This document shows, in pieces, positions 10,041 to 22,040 of a stretch of 64,000 bases of DNA. The DNA comes from Panaeolus papilionaceus (lineage: Eukaryota > Basidiomycota > Agaricomycetes > Agaricales). The notes beneath the pieces are model-generated. The model was not told the origin of the DNA. It saw nothing but the letters and a program-made list of their open reading frames with translations, and did no database searches. The stretch is taken from positions 682,001-746,000 of the forward strand of contig JADNRZ010000021.1 of assembly GCA_015501605.1 (NCBI GenBank). The letters are read 5' to 3'. How positions within the stretch are numbered: position 1 is the first letter of the stretch; each line of letters opens with the position of its first letter. The position numbers and the translations under genes are program-made.

Positions 10041-12054
10041 GTACCTTGGTGAGTCGTTAACCTGTTTTGTCTGCAATTGAATTGAACTTATTTCCTGTAT
10101 TTTGGTAATAGCATTTGTCAGCACAGGGAGAACACCAGGAGTTCAGTTGGATACTTCACCAAATTATAGACATTTTCCCTTCTCTCCCATTCTTCTTGCT
10201 CATTTCACTCTTCCATCGTTTCCCTCCCATGCTTCGTTGTGCATATAATTTCTTGCTAGTCTGAACACTCCTTCATTCACAATGTATTTTCATCCCTTTT
10301 GTATTGCTTGTTTCAGTTTCGTTTCCACACTTTTCCAGTATGTACATCCCTCACTCCATGTCTGCTGTAATTCCTTTCGCCATTCCTAATCTCGATATAC
10401 TTTCAATGTTATGCATTTATTTACAGTGAGGCTCCATTGATAATTGTTGTGTATCTCGACACTCTCATCGGATGTGCATATACATAGCACACTTCGTTGC
10501 AACACATTGTTAGCTAGTCGGATGGGTGAAAATGTCATGCTGAGTGTATTCAACTTCTTGAAAGGAAGGTCATGGGTTCACATTGCTGTCAATTTCCAAG
10601 CAATAGATTGAATTTGATGTGAAGAATGGCGCACTTGTGTCAGAGAGATGACTGTGAGGTGACATTCACGATTGACGTGTAGTCGCCATAAGGAGGATGG
10701 GTGGTGTGGCTGTGTCAAATGTCGGTTCTTTCCCAACTATCACCATGACCAGCTTGTTTGATTCATGGACCAACAACTCAACTCTCTTCCTTCATCCCAT
10801 CGGAAAATTCACATCTCTCACTCTTCATACAATTACAACTCATGTTGAGAGTCCAGCATCCTGAAAATAGGACACATTATGCTGCAGGGACCCATTGTTG
10901 GGCGCTTGATTTAACCAGAGGCTAAATCATAGTGAGTGAACACTTTCGTTTTCGAAGACGCGTCCTCATTCCTTTCACAAGGTATGACCACCATTCATGA
11001 AATTCTCGATTTTTTGGATTTTATTTGCTGCGTTTATGGTTGTAGTTATCGAAGTTGCGACCCCTCATAATTTCGCATTGTCATTTTACCTGAATGTTGT
11101 ATATTTCATCCCTCTCTCACTTGTCTGCACATGCTCAGCATCCCAATTTCTACCGTCAACAATTCCTAGTGTAATTGGCGACGCTGGGCGGGAGGTCTCA
11201 TCCCTCCTCTGGGATGTCCCTCATGACTTTTTACTTGTGGCCCTCATGATTTCTGTCCAGGCCTATCTCAGCTTCGCCGCTTCAACACTCCTTGTCCCAC
11301 CTCGCATCCATTACGTCTCTTCCTCTCATGTAGTAGTTTCCATACTTGACACACACATCACTCATCTCCTCACCTCATGGTGTTGAAAAGAGCTTCTGTT
11401 GAAACTTCTTCATGAGGTTCTCCACTGCTGGCGTTCGAGGTTTGTAATGACACCGGAACATCAGAAGAGGAATGTGAATGCAACTTGGGCGGATAGAATT
11501 AACAGTCAGTTCTTCCCTTCTTGTATTCTTTTTTTATCGAAAATCTAACTTGTTTTTGAATACCTCTCAGTCATAGTCACTATTAACCTGTTGTCACCTT
11601 CGCTTGTTTGTTTTGTCCAACATCAAATTACTTCACACACATCCCTTGTACCACCAGAGCGACCCAACGACGTTCCCCCTTCAGTTGCGCACTCTTTCCT
11701 GATTATTCATTTATGTCTCATCTCCATGCGTGTACTCTGACATATGATGTATGGTGAAGCCATCACCCAAATGATACCACTGTTTGATTACTATGATTCC
11801 ATAATTGCGCTCCGTAGCTGGGCCGGGAATTTGTAAGGGAGTTGTTCATCCAATGGATATTGTATCTATCCATTGGATGTGCATAGTAATGACAAATGAT
11901 TTGACCACAGAGGTGTTAGTAAGAGTAGAACTCACTCGAAATCTATGATCAAATGTGTTGGAAATGGCTCAAATGTGCGTCATATTGATCCCCTGTTAAC
12001 AAGTACGTGTGTAGAATAACTTGAAGGCAAGCACCTTTACATATAGATAATACT
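10041..12054 (+). other. Spacer downstream of G1, no supported gene
   Basis: This two-kb stretch is AT-rich, has only short unconvincing frames, and matches the minus strand of about 62537-60960 in arm B. A 129-codon open frame at 10997-11386 overlaps a 97-codon frame in arm B (61658-61365), but the two share only their beginning before the reading frames part, so I do not call a gene. Confidence 0.5.
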
Positions 12055-12315
12055 GTACCATTTCGATCTATTCGGCGGTCCCGTGTCCCGGACCCCCTGC
12101 TGAGGCAGAATCTGGTCCCATGTCCCATGTCCCATCCAAGTTGGCAGAATGGGACACCTCCTGGCTCAGCCCAGTCCTGGCGCAAACCTTGGCCGAAATT
12201 TTGTCCCCTGCCGAACTTTGCCCTATGTCCCATGTTCCAACCCATCCAGCCAAGTTCCATTATTCGGCAAACGTGTCCCATGTCCCACCCCCTGCAGAAC
12301 TGATCGAAATGGTAC
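12055..12315. mobile_element. Short TIR element (MITE), 261 bp, present in arm A only
   Basis: The ends are GTACCATTTCGATC and its exact reverse complement GATCGAAATGGTAC. The interior repeats CCCATGTCCCATG-like words and has no coding capacity. The arm B counterpart (about 60895) lacks it and reads through from the TATAGATAATACTG-like flank to AAAGAACACAG. The flanking ATAATACT and ACAGTACT may be a decayed target duplication. The family is unknown. Confidence 0.72.
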
Positions 12316-12339
12316 AGTACTCAAAAAACACAGAATAAA

Positions 12340-13480
12340 AAATGAAGCAGGAATATATATATCTTAAAGCCAAGTCGATGAGGAGTTTAGAGGAGGGACG
12401 ACAATTGTTTACTGACACCCCCATTAGGTGTCAATGATGTATTGGGTCTATGCCTATCTGTCATCAACGCCTTTAGACTCCCTCCTCACGTTCATCCCTA
12501 CTCCTCATTCTCCGACGTGAATCTTGCCATCTCTGTGGACTGAGGTTCTCGCTTTGTGCTCCATCGATGATTACTACAAGGAATATTTAGTAGGTAGTTC
12601 GATGTTTTTCAAGTTGTGTAGCGACCCTTTTGCCCGACTCCGAGGCAACGAATCTCTCCACCATGCGATTAACCTGTTTGCGTGTTAGCAAATTCCTCAC
12701 GCAGACGCAATGTTACAACGTCATGCTGACTACCTTCAGCCTCAATTTTCGGAGAACGATCCCCTTGGATCTAACGTTGCCTGCTGCCGCTGTGTCGCAC
12801 CCTCAAGTCCCGCTCACCTCAGCGTGTATTTTTCTCTTCATCCTGTCGTCTGCCTGCACACCTCCCACTGTATTTCGCTTCGTAATGTATCCAAGCCTTT
12901 ATAACATGCAATCCACTACGTCCACGCATTATTTTGTCTCATGGTCTGCGCTACCCGTCTTCCGAGTCCCCATGTCCTTAATGCCTTGTTTACCAACGCT
13001 GGCGTTTCCTTCCACCAGCGCAACCCCTCTTCAATATCTTTATCTCGAAACAGTGACTGATAAAGTCGATGGAATGATCCGTGCCCACACCTTCTCTTCT
13101 CTTGAAGCTTGACTAGCGTCGATGTCATTTTTTGTCCTTTACTTTTCATTTTACGTCTTCTGCCCCACTCTTTATCGATTATCTATAATAAACACCCGGT
13201 TACGGGATCCCACATCCATATCTTCTAATCGAATTCAAACGCTTAGACGACGAAAATGCCCTGACGAGGGTTCACTTCCCACAAAGCGGAGAAATCTGGA
13301 AAAGGGTTGGTTCTGCATAGTTTTATCACTCACGCTGAAAGCCAAACCTTCACATTGTGCCAACCTAAAGACCCCGAGCTTGAAGCTCAGAAGCGCAAAT
13401 ACGACAGGTATAGAGCCTGTACGCCATTGCAAGTGTGCATCAGGGTAAAGCTTTCGCAGGTTTAGGTGGGGTGTTGAGGG
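12340..13480 (+). pseudogene. Unit X, unrecognised duplicated gene-like sequence
   Basis: The plus strand carries several frames that are also kept in arm B (60930-59790 reverse). A frame starting MPDSEATNLSTMRLT at 12630 runs 160 codons here and 152 codons in B, with mainly substitution differences. A frame with CPDEGSLPTK and DPELEAQKRKYDRY at about 13255-13430 is uninterrupted in B but shifted by one base here. The pattern suggests decayed exons of one host gene. I recognise no domain. Confidence 0.4.
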
Positions 13481-14830
13481 AGTACAAAGTCGGCCAGCAA
13501 GAACCCGATGAGCGCCTGGGGAGATGTTAACGAAAGATAAGTGATTCAGAGATCAAGAAATGGGCGTTTGGAGGAAGGGGTAAAAGTGTAAAGACAAGGT
13601 GACGGAACGCGCAGACAAACCCGTGTGGTCAATTAGAGGGATAGTTCAGAGAGTGGAGGAGATAAGAGGGGGTATGATAGGAGGCGAGCGAAACGAGATC
13701 GATAGGAGACGAGATGTGGACGAACTGAGTGATGAACGGGAGCGCACACAGGAGCGACGACCACGTCACCCCATCCAGCCTTAGAAAGAGGCTCTGGGGG
13801 ACGAGACTACAGGGAGGATGGAAGATACGTTTGCGTGTTGCAGAGGGTCGGCTGACCCAGGACGCGCGATCATCTCTGGTTCACTCTCTCCCCTCTTTTC
13901 GGGAGCCGTCACATGGTGGCGTTGTCTTACTCTGATTTGCTTGATTCCAAACAGCCTCATTATGTTGATTTTTGGCAAAGTGATTTAATCAAAGAAATTT
14001 TCTGTTGACCTAACCCTAAATTGAGTATAAATAAGGTCGTTCCCTCGAAGGCTTGGTCTCGGAAAGTCACCAGCCGTATTCTTGTGGGGTCTAGCTCAAC
14101 ATGAGCACGCTAAGGAATATCCAATCGAGCATGAGATGGGTATAACACATTGGATCCGGATATATTTCTGCGTCCGAAAATTTCCTCCAAATCTGTCTTA
14201 TAACGTCATTTTTCGCTTCGTCTGAACAACCACCATCACAATTTTTTACAAGCATCTCAATTAAAACGATGTGGTGAATTGGCGCTCTTATTCAGAGGCT
14301 AATGTGTAGGGTCCTTCTTATTTCATACGGCTCGTTTCGGTACATTCATCGGGTGTGCTATGCATGCTCGACAAATCCATTCCATTTTCCTTCTCACTTT
14401 TTGTCCGGTGCACTCTTAATTTCTCTACGACACATATCGCAGGTTTTTCAAATTCTATAGTATTGCATCTCCGCTGGGGTGGTAGATCATGAGGAATGTT
14501 TGCGAGACACGTTTGCAACACGATTTCGGGGCGTTATTTCGACGCATACATTTATCTTCTCCACAATGGTGGGTATTACTTGGAGGACAAAATGATCGAC
14601 CATGTTCTCGATATACTCATGTCGTAAATATTTGCTGTCTATGTGTGGGGGTAACTCGTAAGAAGCGACGCTGTCCTGGTGCTGCCTGAGAAATGTCCGA
14701 ATTCAGGCATTGTTCATTACAAGGTGGCTGTGCCTTCTCCTTCTCTTTCCTTTCAACCACCACCACCACAGAACGTTGTGTGTATAAAGCATCATATTTC
14801 TTCATTGTCTCCCTCGTTTCACCCATATCC
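13481..14830 (+). other. Duplicated spacer, no supported gene
   Basis: This matches the reverse of about 59790-58380 in arm B. It contains a TATAAATA box at about 14031 within TTGAGTATAAATAAGG, but no convincing reading frame follows. A pyrimidine-rich end with CCACCACCACCACAG (about 14758) is shared with the start of M3 at about 20240 and with M4. Confidence 0.45.
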
Positions 14831-17240
14831 GCTCGTATCTGTCCATACGTGGACTAGCGACGGTCCTCCAAGAAACCAGCTTCAAATTGTATGGATGGGA
14901 TGGGACACCGGTGCTCAGGGAGTTGATGGATTGGATGCACGTTTCATGGTGAGTGGGCGCATTCCTTTTCGTCCTTGCTTTTCTGACTTGCCTTATCCCT
15001 TCTGTTCGTACTATTTGGTTGAATTTCTATTTATTCGCTCTGAATCTCATCATCATCGTTGTTGTTTGCCTCATGTTCTTGGGTTCTCTCCCTATCATGG
15101 CTGTTAGTCCTAACTTTCCCTTCCTGCATGCCACCTCGCTAACCCTCAATGACGTAGTTGGCGTCTCTGTCCTTCCACCCTAATCCCGTGTGTCAGCATC
15201 TCCCAATCATCCAGTCCTGCGCCGACGCGTGTCACATACGCCTCGTGTATGCCTATCGTGTCTGACACGAGCATTGAAATGAATTCACCTTTCTCCTGAT
15301 ACGGTGATCTGACATTCTGTCCTGCAACCCTTTGATATCGATCAACATACCCATTTGGATCTCCGTTCCGTGTTACTCGTTGGTGTAGTCCTGTCATCCG
15401 AGAGCTTCTCATGCTCACTCGTTTGCTTTCCATCCAGTGTTCTTGTGGTATGTGGTTGTGGCTACAGTCTCACCTGGTCTCATTCAATCCACTCATATCG
15501 GCTATCTCAGGTGTGCCCTCAAGGGATTCCGCCACTACTATGTGCTTCAATCGCGTCTTGGACTTCTTGAGCTCGCCCTGGTGTGTGGTCTCATTCCATT
15601 TTTATCTCCTAACGATAAACTCATTGTTTTCCTTCCCTTCCCTTCTCATCTCATCACCCTCAACGGTGCCTTCACCCCAACCCTCATGCTCACAAACTTT
15701 GACCCTCCACATTTTTTCCACAAACTCGACTCTTTATACATTCTTCTGCTCATACAGACAGACCGTGATCCTTCCCCCCTGGTCATGTTTTCTTAGAGCT
15801 GGGATCATGGTGGAAGTAAAAGTCGGTCCTTTTCCAATGCACATCACGCCGATGGTCAAGTCGCTAATTATGCTCGTCCAGGCAACTCTTCGTTCCCGAC
15901 CATTAAGATCCCGCATAGCTTTTCAATCGTTTATGAGGCTATTCACGACAGTAGGTCGAATAAGTCCTGGAGTCCTCCGGTACATATACCTCAATCTATC
16001 GACGAAAAAATAAATATACTAATCGTTAGACGTAATCAATAGGGTATCGGACGCGCATCTCAACGCACTTCGCTAGGTCCTGCCAATTGAGAGAAGTCGT
16101 CCATATATGCGCCATTGGAGAGTGAATTGGCGATATTGAGGAATGCGACGAGGGACTGCTCATTCGGTTAGTAGCTCATGTCTTTTTTATTGAGTGCTGA
16201 TTGACCCATTGCTGAACCTTCACAGACGTTTCTTCGCTCATCGTCGCACCATGCTGAATTACCTTTCAACCTGACATCCCGCTCTACCCTGTCCTCAAAC
16301 GCGCTTTCAAACGCGCTTCTGTTCTGTGATGCGCATTCGTCATTCGTCTTATACCTGTACCTCCGGTAGTCCCCACCTGCTAAGTACAGTTTCCCCCCGT
16401 CAGTCACGTTATCATCCATCATATTCAACCACGCCATGCTTGCTCTCCTCCAATGCCGTTGCTTCACCTCTCACTTCATGTTTCAACCCTCCTCCCACAG
16501 TTCGTTCAGGAATATACTACGCAGGGGCAAACTACACATATCCGACGTCTATGTAGGAAAGGTGCGAAGGGTGTCAATGAACGGCTAGATCCCATGCTTG
16601 GTAAGTTTTCTAAACATATCCTTGCACACTGTCTCGTTATCATGCGCTGACGACACATCCCTTTCCCTAGCTTCACCATCTCGCATCCTCTTGTCCATGT
16701 GGTTCATAGGTGAGTTTCCCGCTTACGCGTCGTTTTCCTGCGTGATGACGATGTTCACGGTTGCTATCATTCCTTTCAGGCTTCTCTCCGCCATTATACA
16801 CGTTACTCTTTGGTACCCTCACCCATTCTCATCGATGGCACTCACCAAAACGACGAATCTACACAACCTAGCTCCAACGCGGTATGTAGAAGGAGACTTT
16901 CAAGAAGGATGACAAATTTTGAACAATGGAGAGACGGATACGGGTTGGGTAGCATTTGGTACTAGCAGTAACATTAGCGGGCGCGAAGCAATAATTACAT
17001 ATGATGTTGTAGGATTAACCCAATATGTTCCGCTTTGCAACGCGAACGTGAAGAAGTCCGAACGTCGAAAATGAGAACTACAGAGACGAGAAGGAAATAC
17101 GTCGGATTTTTGATCAAATCTGATCTATTTCTGTCATTGACACCGTCCTCGTCCCATGACTGATTAACAGGTGTATGTAATGCACGAGGTAATCAGATTC
17201 TGCGAAGACAGGCGCAGCCGCCCATCGCTTGTTTCTTTCG
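14831..17240 (+). other. Module M2, copy 2 of the unrecognised module
   Basis: This has the same landmark sequences as M1, including a frame with LTNFDHPNFFHKLD-like and IPHSFSIVYEAIHDS-like stretches (about 15690-15950), and ends with the GTPase 5' flank through CGCTTGTTTCTTTCG at about 17240. There the sequence switches to unrelated DNA before any GTPase start codon, so the fourth expected GTPase is missing here. Several indels against M1 and M4 break the frames. Confidence 0.5.
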
Positions 17241-17777
17241 CTGCATTGTAAAACGAGTCGAAATTCGAAGGATCCAGAAGATGGGCAGTGGATGTAAACT
17301 GCCCATCACATGAGGGTTGGATTCTCTCAACACGTGGAGAGCATGTGTTGAAGAGATAACGAGCTGTCGAGACTCGAATCGAATGAGCTCGACACGGAGA
17401 ATCCAGCGCCATGAACCTGAGCGTTTGGAACGATAGGGGAGCGGTCCCAAGTGTGACCGAAATCCAGTCCCAAAAGGAAAGAAACTCACCACGGATTCAG
17501 GGCCTGAAGAATGATGGGACTCAAGACTCCCCAGAGGAGCAAACGATCTTGAAACCCAATACATCAAAATTTCGAGACAAGAGATAAATTCAAACTCTAT
17601 CCTAACAAATACAGGCTGCATGTTGTACGGGGACTTGTAAGGATGAGCAACGAAAGAAAGGAACTATATACAAAGGTCCGAAAGTGTTCTGAAGCAACAT
17701 GATGATGGTAAGGAAAGGCAGGAACGAGGAGTAACAGAACCGGGAAAAAGGCGGCGAGATGGGAATGAAATGCGTGA
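17241..17777 (-). other. Flank of the recombinase remnant, unassigned
   Basis: The minus strand has one frame of 142 codons (17621-17193), but its last part reads the GTPase 5' flank backwards, so it spans a junction and is not a real gene. This is probably the 3' untranslated part of the element that supplied the recombinase fragment. Confidence 0.35.
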
Positions 17778-18188
17778 TCACTGGCAAGAGTCTGAGAGCA
17801 TGTCTTCGGAGATGCCCTGACGATGGCGAAAGTCATCAATAGAATTGCGGGCGGTGGCTAACGAGCCGCTATCGTATGCCTTTGAGGTGTGCAGTGGAAT
17901 GATAGTATCGACCTTCCTCCAATACAGCAGGAACGCCAGGGATGTCCATCCACCTGTGGCAGCCACCAACTCAGGTTTGACACCCGCGAGGAGTAAAGTG
18001 ACAGCGCCACCGATCCGATAGCTGTGGCCTGAGACATGGGCAAGGGAGGGGTCCTTGTCCCATATTTTCTTGGTGAAGGAGACTATGCTTGATTTGGTGA
18101 GGTATGTAAAATCCCTTGAGGACGAAGATATGTAGGAGAACAGGGGTGCGCCAGATGGAAGAGTGGAGTTGACAGCCAGGTGGTTCAA
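17778..18188 (-). pseudogene. C-terminal fragment of a tyrosine recombinase (DIRS/Crypton-type)
   Basis: The 136-codon frame contains the HxxR box as HSYRIGGAVTLLLAG, the following GGWTS and the FLLYWRK stretch with a tyrosine in the catalytic position. That is the box II arrangement of tyrosine recombinases found in DIRS-like and Crypton elements of basidiomycetes. The N-terminal arginine box and any RT are absent, so it is a 5'-truncated remnant. Homology with the upstream DNA ends at about 18190. Confidence 0.75.
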
Positions 18189-18189
18189 T

Positions 18190-19110
18190 TTCCCTCTTCA
18201 ATCCCATTCCCATTCCTCAACGCCACGCTCGACACCCGTCTCAAAATGATCTTGAACCTGCCATTCCTCGCACTCCAAGCGAACTCCTACTGGCGCTCCT
18301 ACTCCCAAACCCCAACCCATTCACAGACACCGACCACGAACCAGAAGCAGAAGTATCCGTGTGCGCGTCATACCACTCCCACTCTCCGCCCTCCGTCGTC
18401 ACCGTTCCCACATCACTATACCTCGACGAGCCCGCACCACCACTAACTTTACTCCACCTAATCAGCCCCAACCCCGCCTCAGAGCTGAACGACCCCACAG
18501 TCGCATCCGCGGTATGATACGTGATAAGCCCGACATCGACCCTGAATGTGCGCTATTAAGGTTCCCGTATAAAATGACTGAGAGTTCGCGAGGGAATGCA
18601 GGTGAGATCGCACTCTAGACAACGCGCGTGGTTCAATATGGACAGAGCGTGGTGTGAGACCTTTCAGGAGGCGTTGAGAGGGTAAAGGTGGGAGAGAGGG
18701 CGATGAGGCTGTTGGATTTTGGGTCGGCAGAGAAGGTTGGACGTCAGCCTGAGATGAACTGGGTATCATCGTGGTGGGTATCGTTGAATTGGATGCTAGT
18801 TGACGCTAGACGTCGTTGTTGAATGTACGAGCCCAACCCTCGTGAAAAGTCCAGTCGGAAATGTGAATAACCTATTTTTCGTTAACACTTCTGCTTTTGA
18901 CGTTGGCGCTGTCTCCGTCGTCCCTGTAGAGCCTTGATCGGGCATGAGGGTATGCTGAGACAACGACAGGTCCACTTCACACTCTCCTTCCACCTAAGCC
19001 TCCTCACCCACCACCCACTGCGCATCTTCATCATCAAGCGGCACCAACTGGCTCGAAAACCTCATCGTTTCATCCCTGCTCACTGGGTCAGAATCCTGAT
19101 CCCGTTCATC
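18190..19110. other. Gene-poor stretch with possible exon fragments
   Basis: The plus strand keeps a Pro/Leu-rich frame from about 18238 to 18512 (SELLLALLLPNPNPF, then PTSLYLDEPAPPL) that ends at a good donor GTATGATACG, so it may be an isolated exon. The minus strand carries Ser/Pro-rich frames (18769-18479 and 18993-18796) that could be the decayed tail of the Rab-like pseudogene. None can be assigned. Confidence 0.3.
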
Positions 19111-19800
19111 CTAGCCCTCCGCTCCTCCCTCCACCACATCCACCTTGTTCCCCACCACAACCACACAGAATTTCGCCCTATCCTCATGCCTTACTGGAGC
19201 ATGAGCGCAGAAATTGCTCCACCATTTCCTGAGCTTGTAGAGCGACGACCTGTTGTTGACGTTGTACATGAGTATAACGGCGTATGCGCCTCTGAAAAAT
19301 GCTGTGGAAAGGGATGAGAACCGTTCTTGGCCTGCGGTGTCCTGTCACTGCGTACGTGTCAGCAGAGAGCCCGCGAAAAAAGATTAAGAAACGGGTAAAA
19401 GTGCAGAGGCGTCCGGAAATACCTGACCGATATCTGTAACGCTCGATCCCCACCATCCGGACTTTGTATTATTTCGTGTTCAAGTCAACGCCAATCGTAG
19501 GTCTAGAACCGATTGAGAAGCGTCCACTAATGCACTACGTACAGGTACAGTGTTTTTTTATTTATTGAAATCGGGTCGTCGTCGTCATAGTGAGGGCGTT
19601 GGTCAGGACATTATTCACGGGGCTGAATAGTACAATATTCAGATTTCGGGTAGCCGGGAGGTAATAAATCCTAGTTCAATCGATTTTCACGGTTATATTT
19701 ACATTCAGAGTTCTTGCATATCCATTAAGGCTCTCACCTTGACGCGAAAACTCGTCTTGCCAACCCTAGGCGCTCCAACGATCACTGGTACGATGATCAG
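19111..19800 (-). pseudogene. Rab7/Ypt7-like small GTPase pseudogene
   Basis: On the minus strand a P-loop exon (about 19800-19738) reads VIVGAPRVGKTSFRVK and ends at a GTGAGA donor. A second segment (about 19505-19420) has the effector-loop sequence PTIGVDLNTK followed by TAA and a frame change. A third exon (19341-19111) reads DTAGQERFSSLSTAFFRGAY, then VNNRSSLYKLRKWW and VVVGNKVDV, and stops early at TAG. The DTAGQERF, RGA and VNN pattern with GNKVD is closest to Rab7. The stop, the frameshift and the missing C-terminal cysteines make it non-functional. Confidence 0.8.
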
Positions 19801-20159
19801 CGACAGGGATCGTAGTTAGGTTACATCAATTTCCCGTGTCTAGCTCCTGTTCTGTTTTCATAATTCTCTGTATATTCCTCTAAATTCAGTACATGTTATG
19901 AACACTTGAGCTCTACAGCTGGAGGAGGGGGGTATAGCAAGCAGCAGGGAATGAATGTCGCGGAGAAAGGGAAGGAAGAGCAACGGCACAGCCGCCCGGC
20001 CTTTCCTGATCCAGTGATGTCATTGGTGGGCCCAAACTACGACGAATTTTTGGGATGCTTGGCGAGTTTGGCAGTTTCAATTTTTTGGCGGTGGTAGATA
20101 GGTCGGCGGGATATGATGAAGTGTGATTTTTGTGAGCTGAGGGCAGGGTACGTGAAGGG
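19801..20159. other. No gene seen
   Basis: About 360 bases between the Rab-like pseudogene and module M3. Only short frames without recognisable motifs are present. Confidence 0.4.
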
Positions 20160-21900
20160 TCGGACAATGCTGAGAAACGGGGGTGATTAGATTCGTTTTT
20201 GACATGGTGGCTGTGTCTCCACCTGTTCTTTCCTTTCAACCACCACCACCACAGCACGTTGCATGTCCGAGCATCCTTTCTGTTCATTGTCGCCCTCGTT
20301 TCACCTATAATGTAGTCTTCTCTGTCCATACCTAGTTCTGAATCTTTCCTTCTGTCATGTTACTCGTTCTATCAGTCTGGTGTATTCCTGTCGACCGAGA
20401 GCGTATCATCCCCACTCCTTTGCTTTTCCATCCAGTTTTCTCGCGGGATTTTGCTACGATTACTGGCTTGTACTGGTATGTGGTTGTGCCTACAGATTCG
20501 CCGCCGCTCTTTCAATCCGCTCATATCCGCTATTTCAGGTGTGGCCTCAAGGAATTCCCCCGCTAATATGTGCTCCATGGCTTCCCTGGGTTCTTGATCT
20601 CGTCCTGGTGTGTGGTCTCATTCCATCTTTATCTCCTGACGATAAACTCATCCCTTCCCTTTCCTTCCCTTCTTATCTCATCACCCTCAACGACGCTTCC
20701 CCCCAAACATTGCTCACAAACTTTGACCATCCAAATTTTTACCACCAACTCGATCTTTATACATTCTTCTGCCCATACAGACAGACCGTGATCCTGATCC
20801 CCCCCCTGGTCGTGTTTTCTTAGACCTGGGATCATGGTGGAAGTAAAGGTAGGTCCTTTTCCAATGCGCATTACGCCAATCTCAAGTGGCTAATTATGCT
20901 CATCCAGGAAACTCCTCGTTTCCGACCATTAAGATCCCGCATACCTTTTCAATCGTCTATGAGGCTATTCACGACAATAGATGGAATTAGTCCTGGAGTC
21001 CGGTACGTATGCCTCAATATATCGACGGAAAAAATAAACATACTCATTGTTAAACGTGATGATAGGGTATCGGACGTGCACCTCAACGCGCTTCGCTAGG
21101 TCCTGCCAATTGAGAGAAGTCGAGGGTATATGCGCAATCGGAGGGTGATTTGGCGATATTGGGGAATGCGACGATGGAGTGCACACTCGGTTAGTAGCTC
21201 ATGTCTTTTTTATTGAGTGCTGACTGACCCATCGCTAAACCTTCGTACTTCTTCTCCTAACTCATCGTCGCACTGTTGAACGACCTTTCAACCTGACATC
21301 CCGCTCTACCCTGTGCTTAAACGCGCTCTCAAACCTCTCCCGTTCCGTTCCGCGATGCATATTCATCATCCGTCTTACACCTGTACCTCCGGTATTCTCC
21401 ACCTGCAATGTACAGTTTCGCCCCTTCATCCACGTTAGTATCCATCATATTCAATCACGCCATGCTTGCTCTTCTCCAATGCCGTCGCTCTACGTCTCAC
21501 CTCATGGTTCAACCCTCCTCCCACAGTTCGTTCACGACTATACGACGCAGGGGCGAACTCCGCATATCCGATGTCTATGTAGGCAAGGTACGAAGGGTGA
21601 CGATGGACTACTGGATCTAAGGAGACTTTCAAGAAGGATGACGAATTTTGAACAATGGAGCGACGGACACGGGTTCCGTAGTGTTTAGTACATAGCAGTA
21701 ACGTTAGCAAGCGCGAGGCAAGGATAATATATGCTGTTGTATGATGAATCCAATGCATTCCGCTTTGAAACGCGATCGTGAAGAAGTCCGAACGTCGAAA
21801 ATGGGAACTACAGAGACGAGAAGGAAATACGTCGGATTTGATCAAATCTGATCTATTTCTGTCATTGACACCGTCCTCGTCCCATGACTGATTAACAGGT
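20160..21900 (+). other. Module M3, copy 3 of the unrecognised module (shortened)
   Basis: This starts with the CCACCACCACCACAG-type tract (about 20240) and continues with the same order as M1 and M2, but an internal part is missing at about 21610, where the sequence jumps to AAGGAGACTTTCAAGAAGG. It ends with the palindrome GATTTGATCAAATC and the GTPase flank, leading directly into G2. Confidence 0.5.
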
Positions 21901-22040
21901 GGAATGCACGAGGTGTTCAGATTCTGTGAAGACAGGCGCAGCAGCCCATCATTTGTTTCTGCCTCCCGTCATCTCGCGCACTTCGTCTGCTTGACCAGCA
22001 TCTCTATATCTTTTGTTTCGCTATTTCAGATTGTACCACA

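Larger units (their letters stand above)
6043..17240 (+). repeat. Arm A of a large inverted segmental duplication (counterpart of 55330-64000)
   Basis: The order module, GTPase, spacer, unit X, module in plus orientation is repeated in reverse orientation at the right side of the window. Matching landmarks include the GTPase exons (8335-10040 with 63926-62538), the stretch around 10861-11070 with 61740-61540, unit X (12340-13480 with 60930-59790), and 13990-14830 with 59230-58380. Arm A differs by carrying a 261-bp MITE at 12055. Arm B carries a solo LTR. Identity looks high but far from complete, with many substitutions and small indels, so the duplication is not very recent. Confidence 0.85.

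Noticed and set aside
13990..14040. CTAACCCTAA telomere-like word and TATAAATA box
   Set aside because: Only one telomere-like unit, also present in arm B with changes, and no gene follows the TATA box.
17193..17621. 142-codon minus-strand frame
   Set aside because: It crosses the junction between recombinase-element DNA and the GTPase 5' flank, so it cannot be an ancestral gene.
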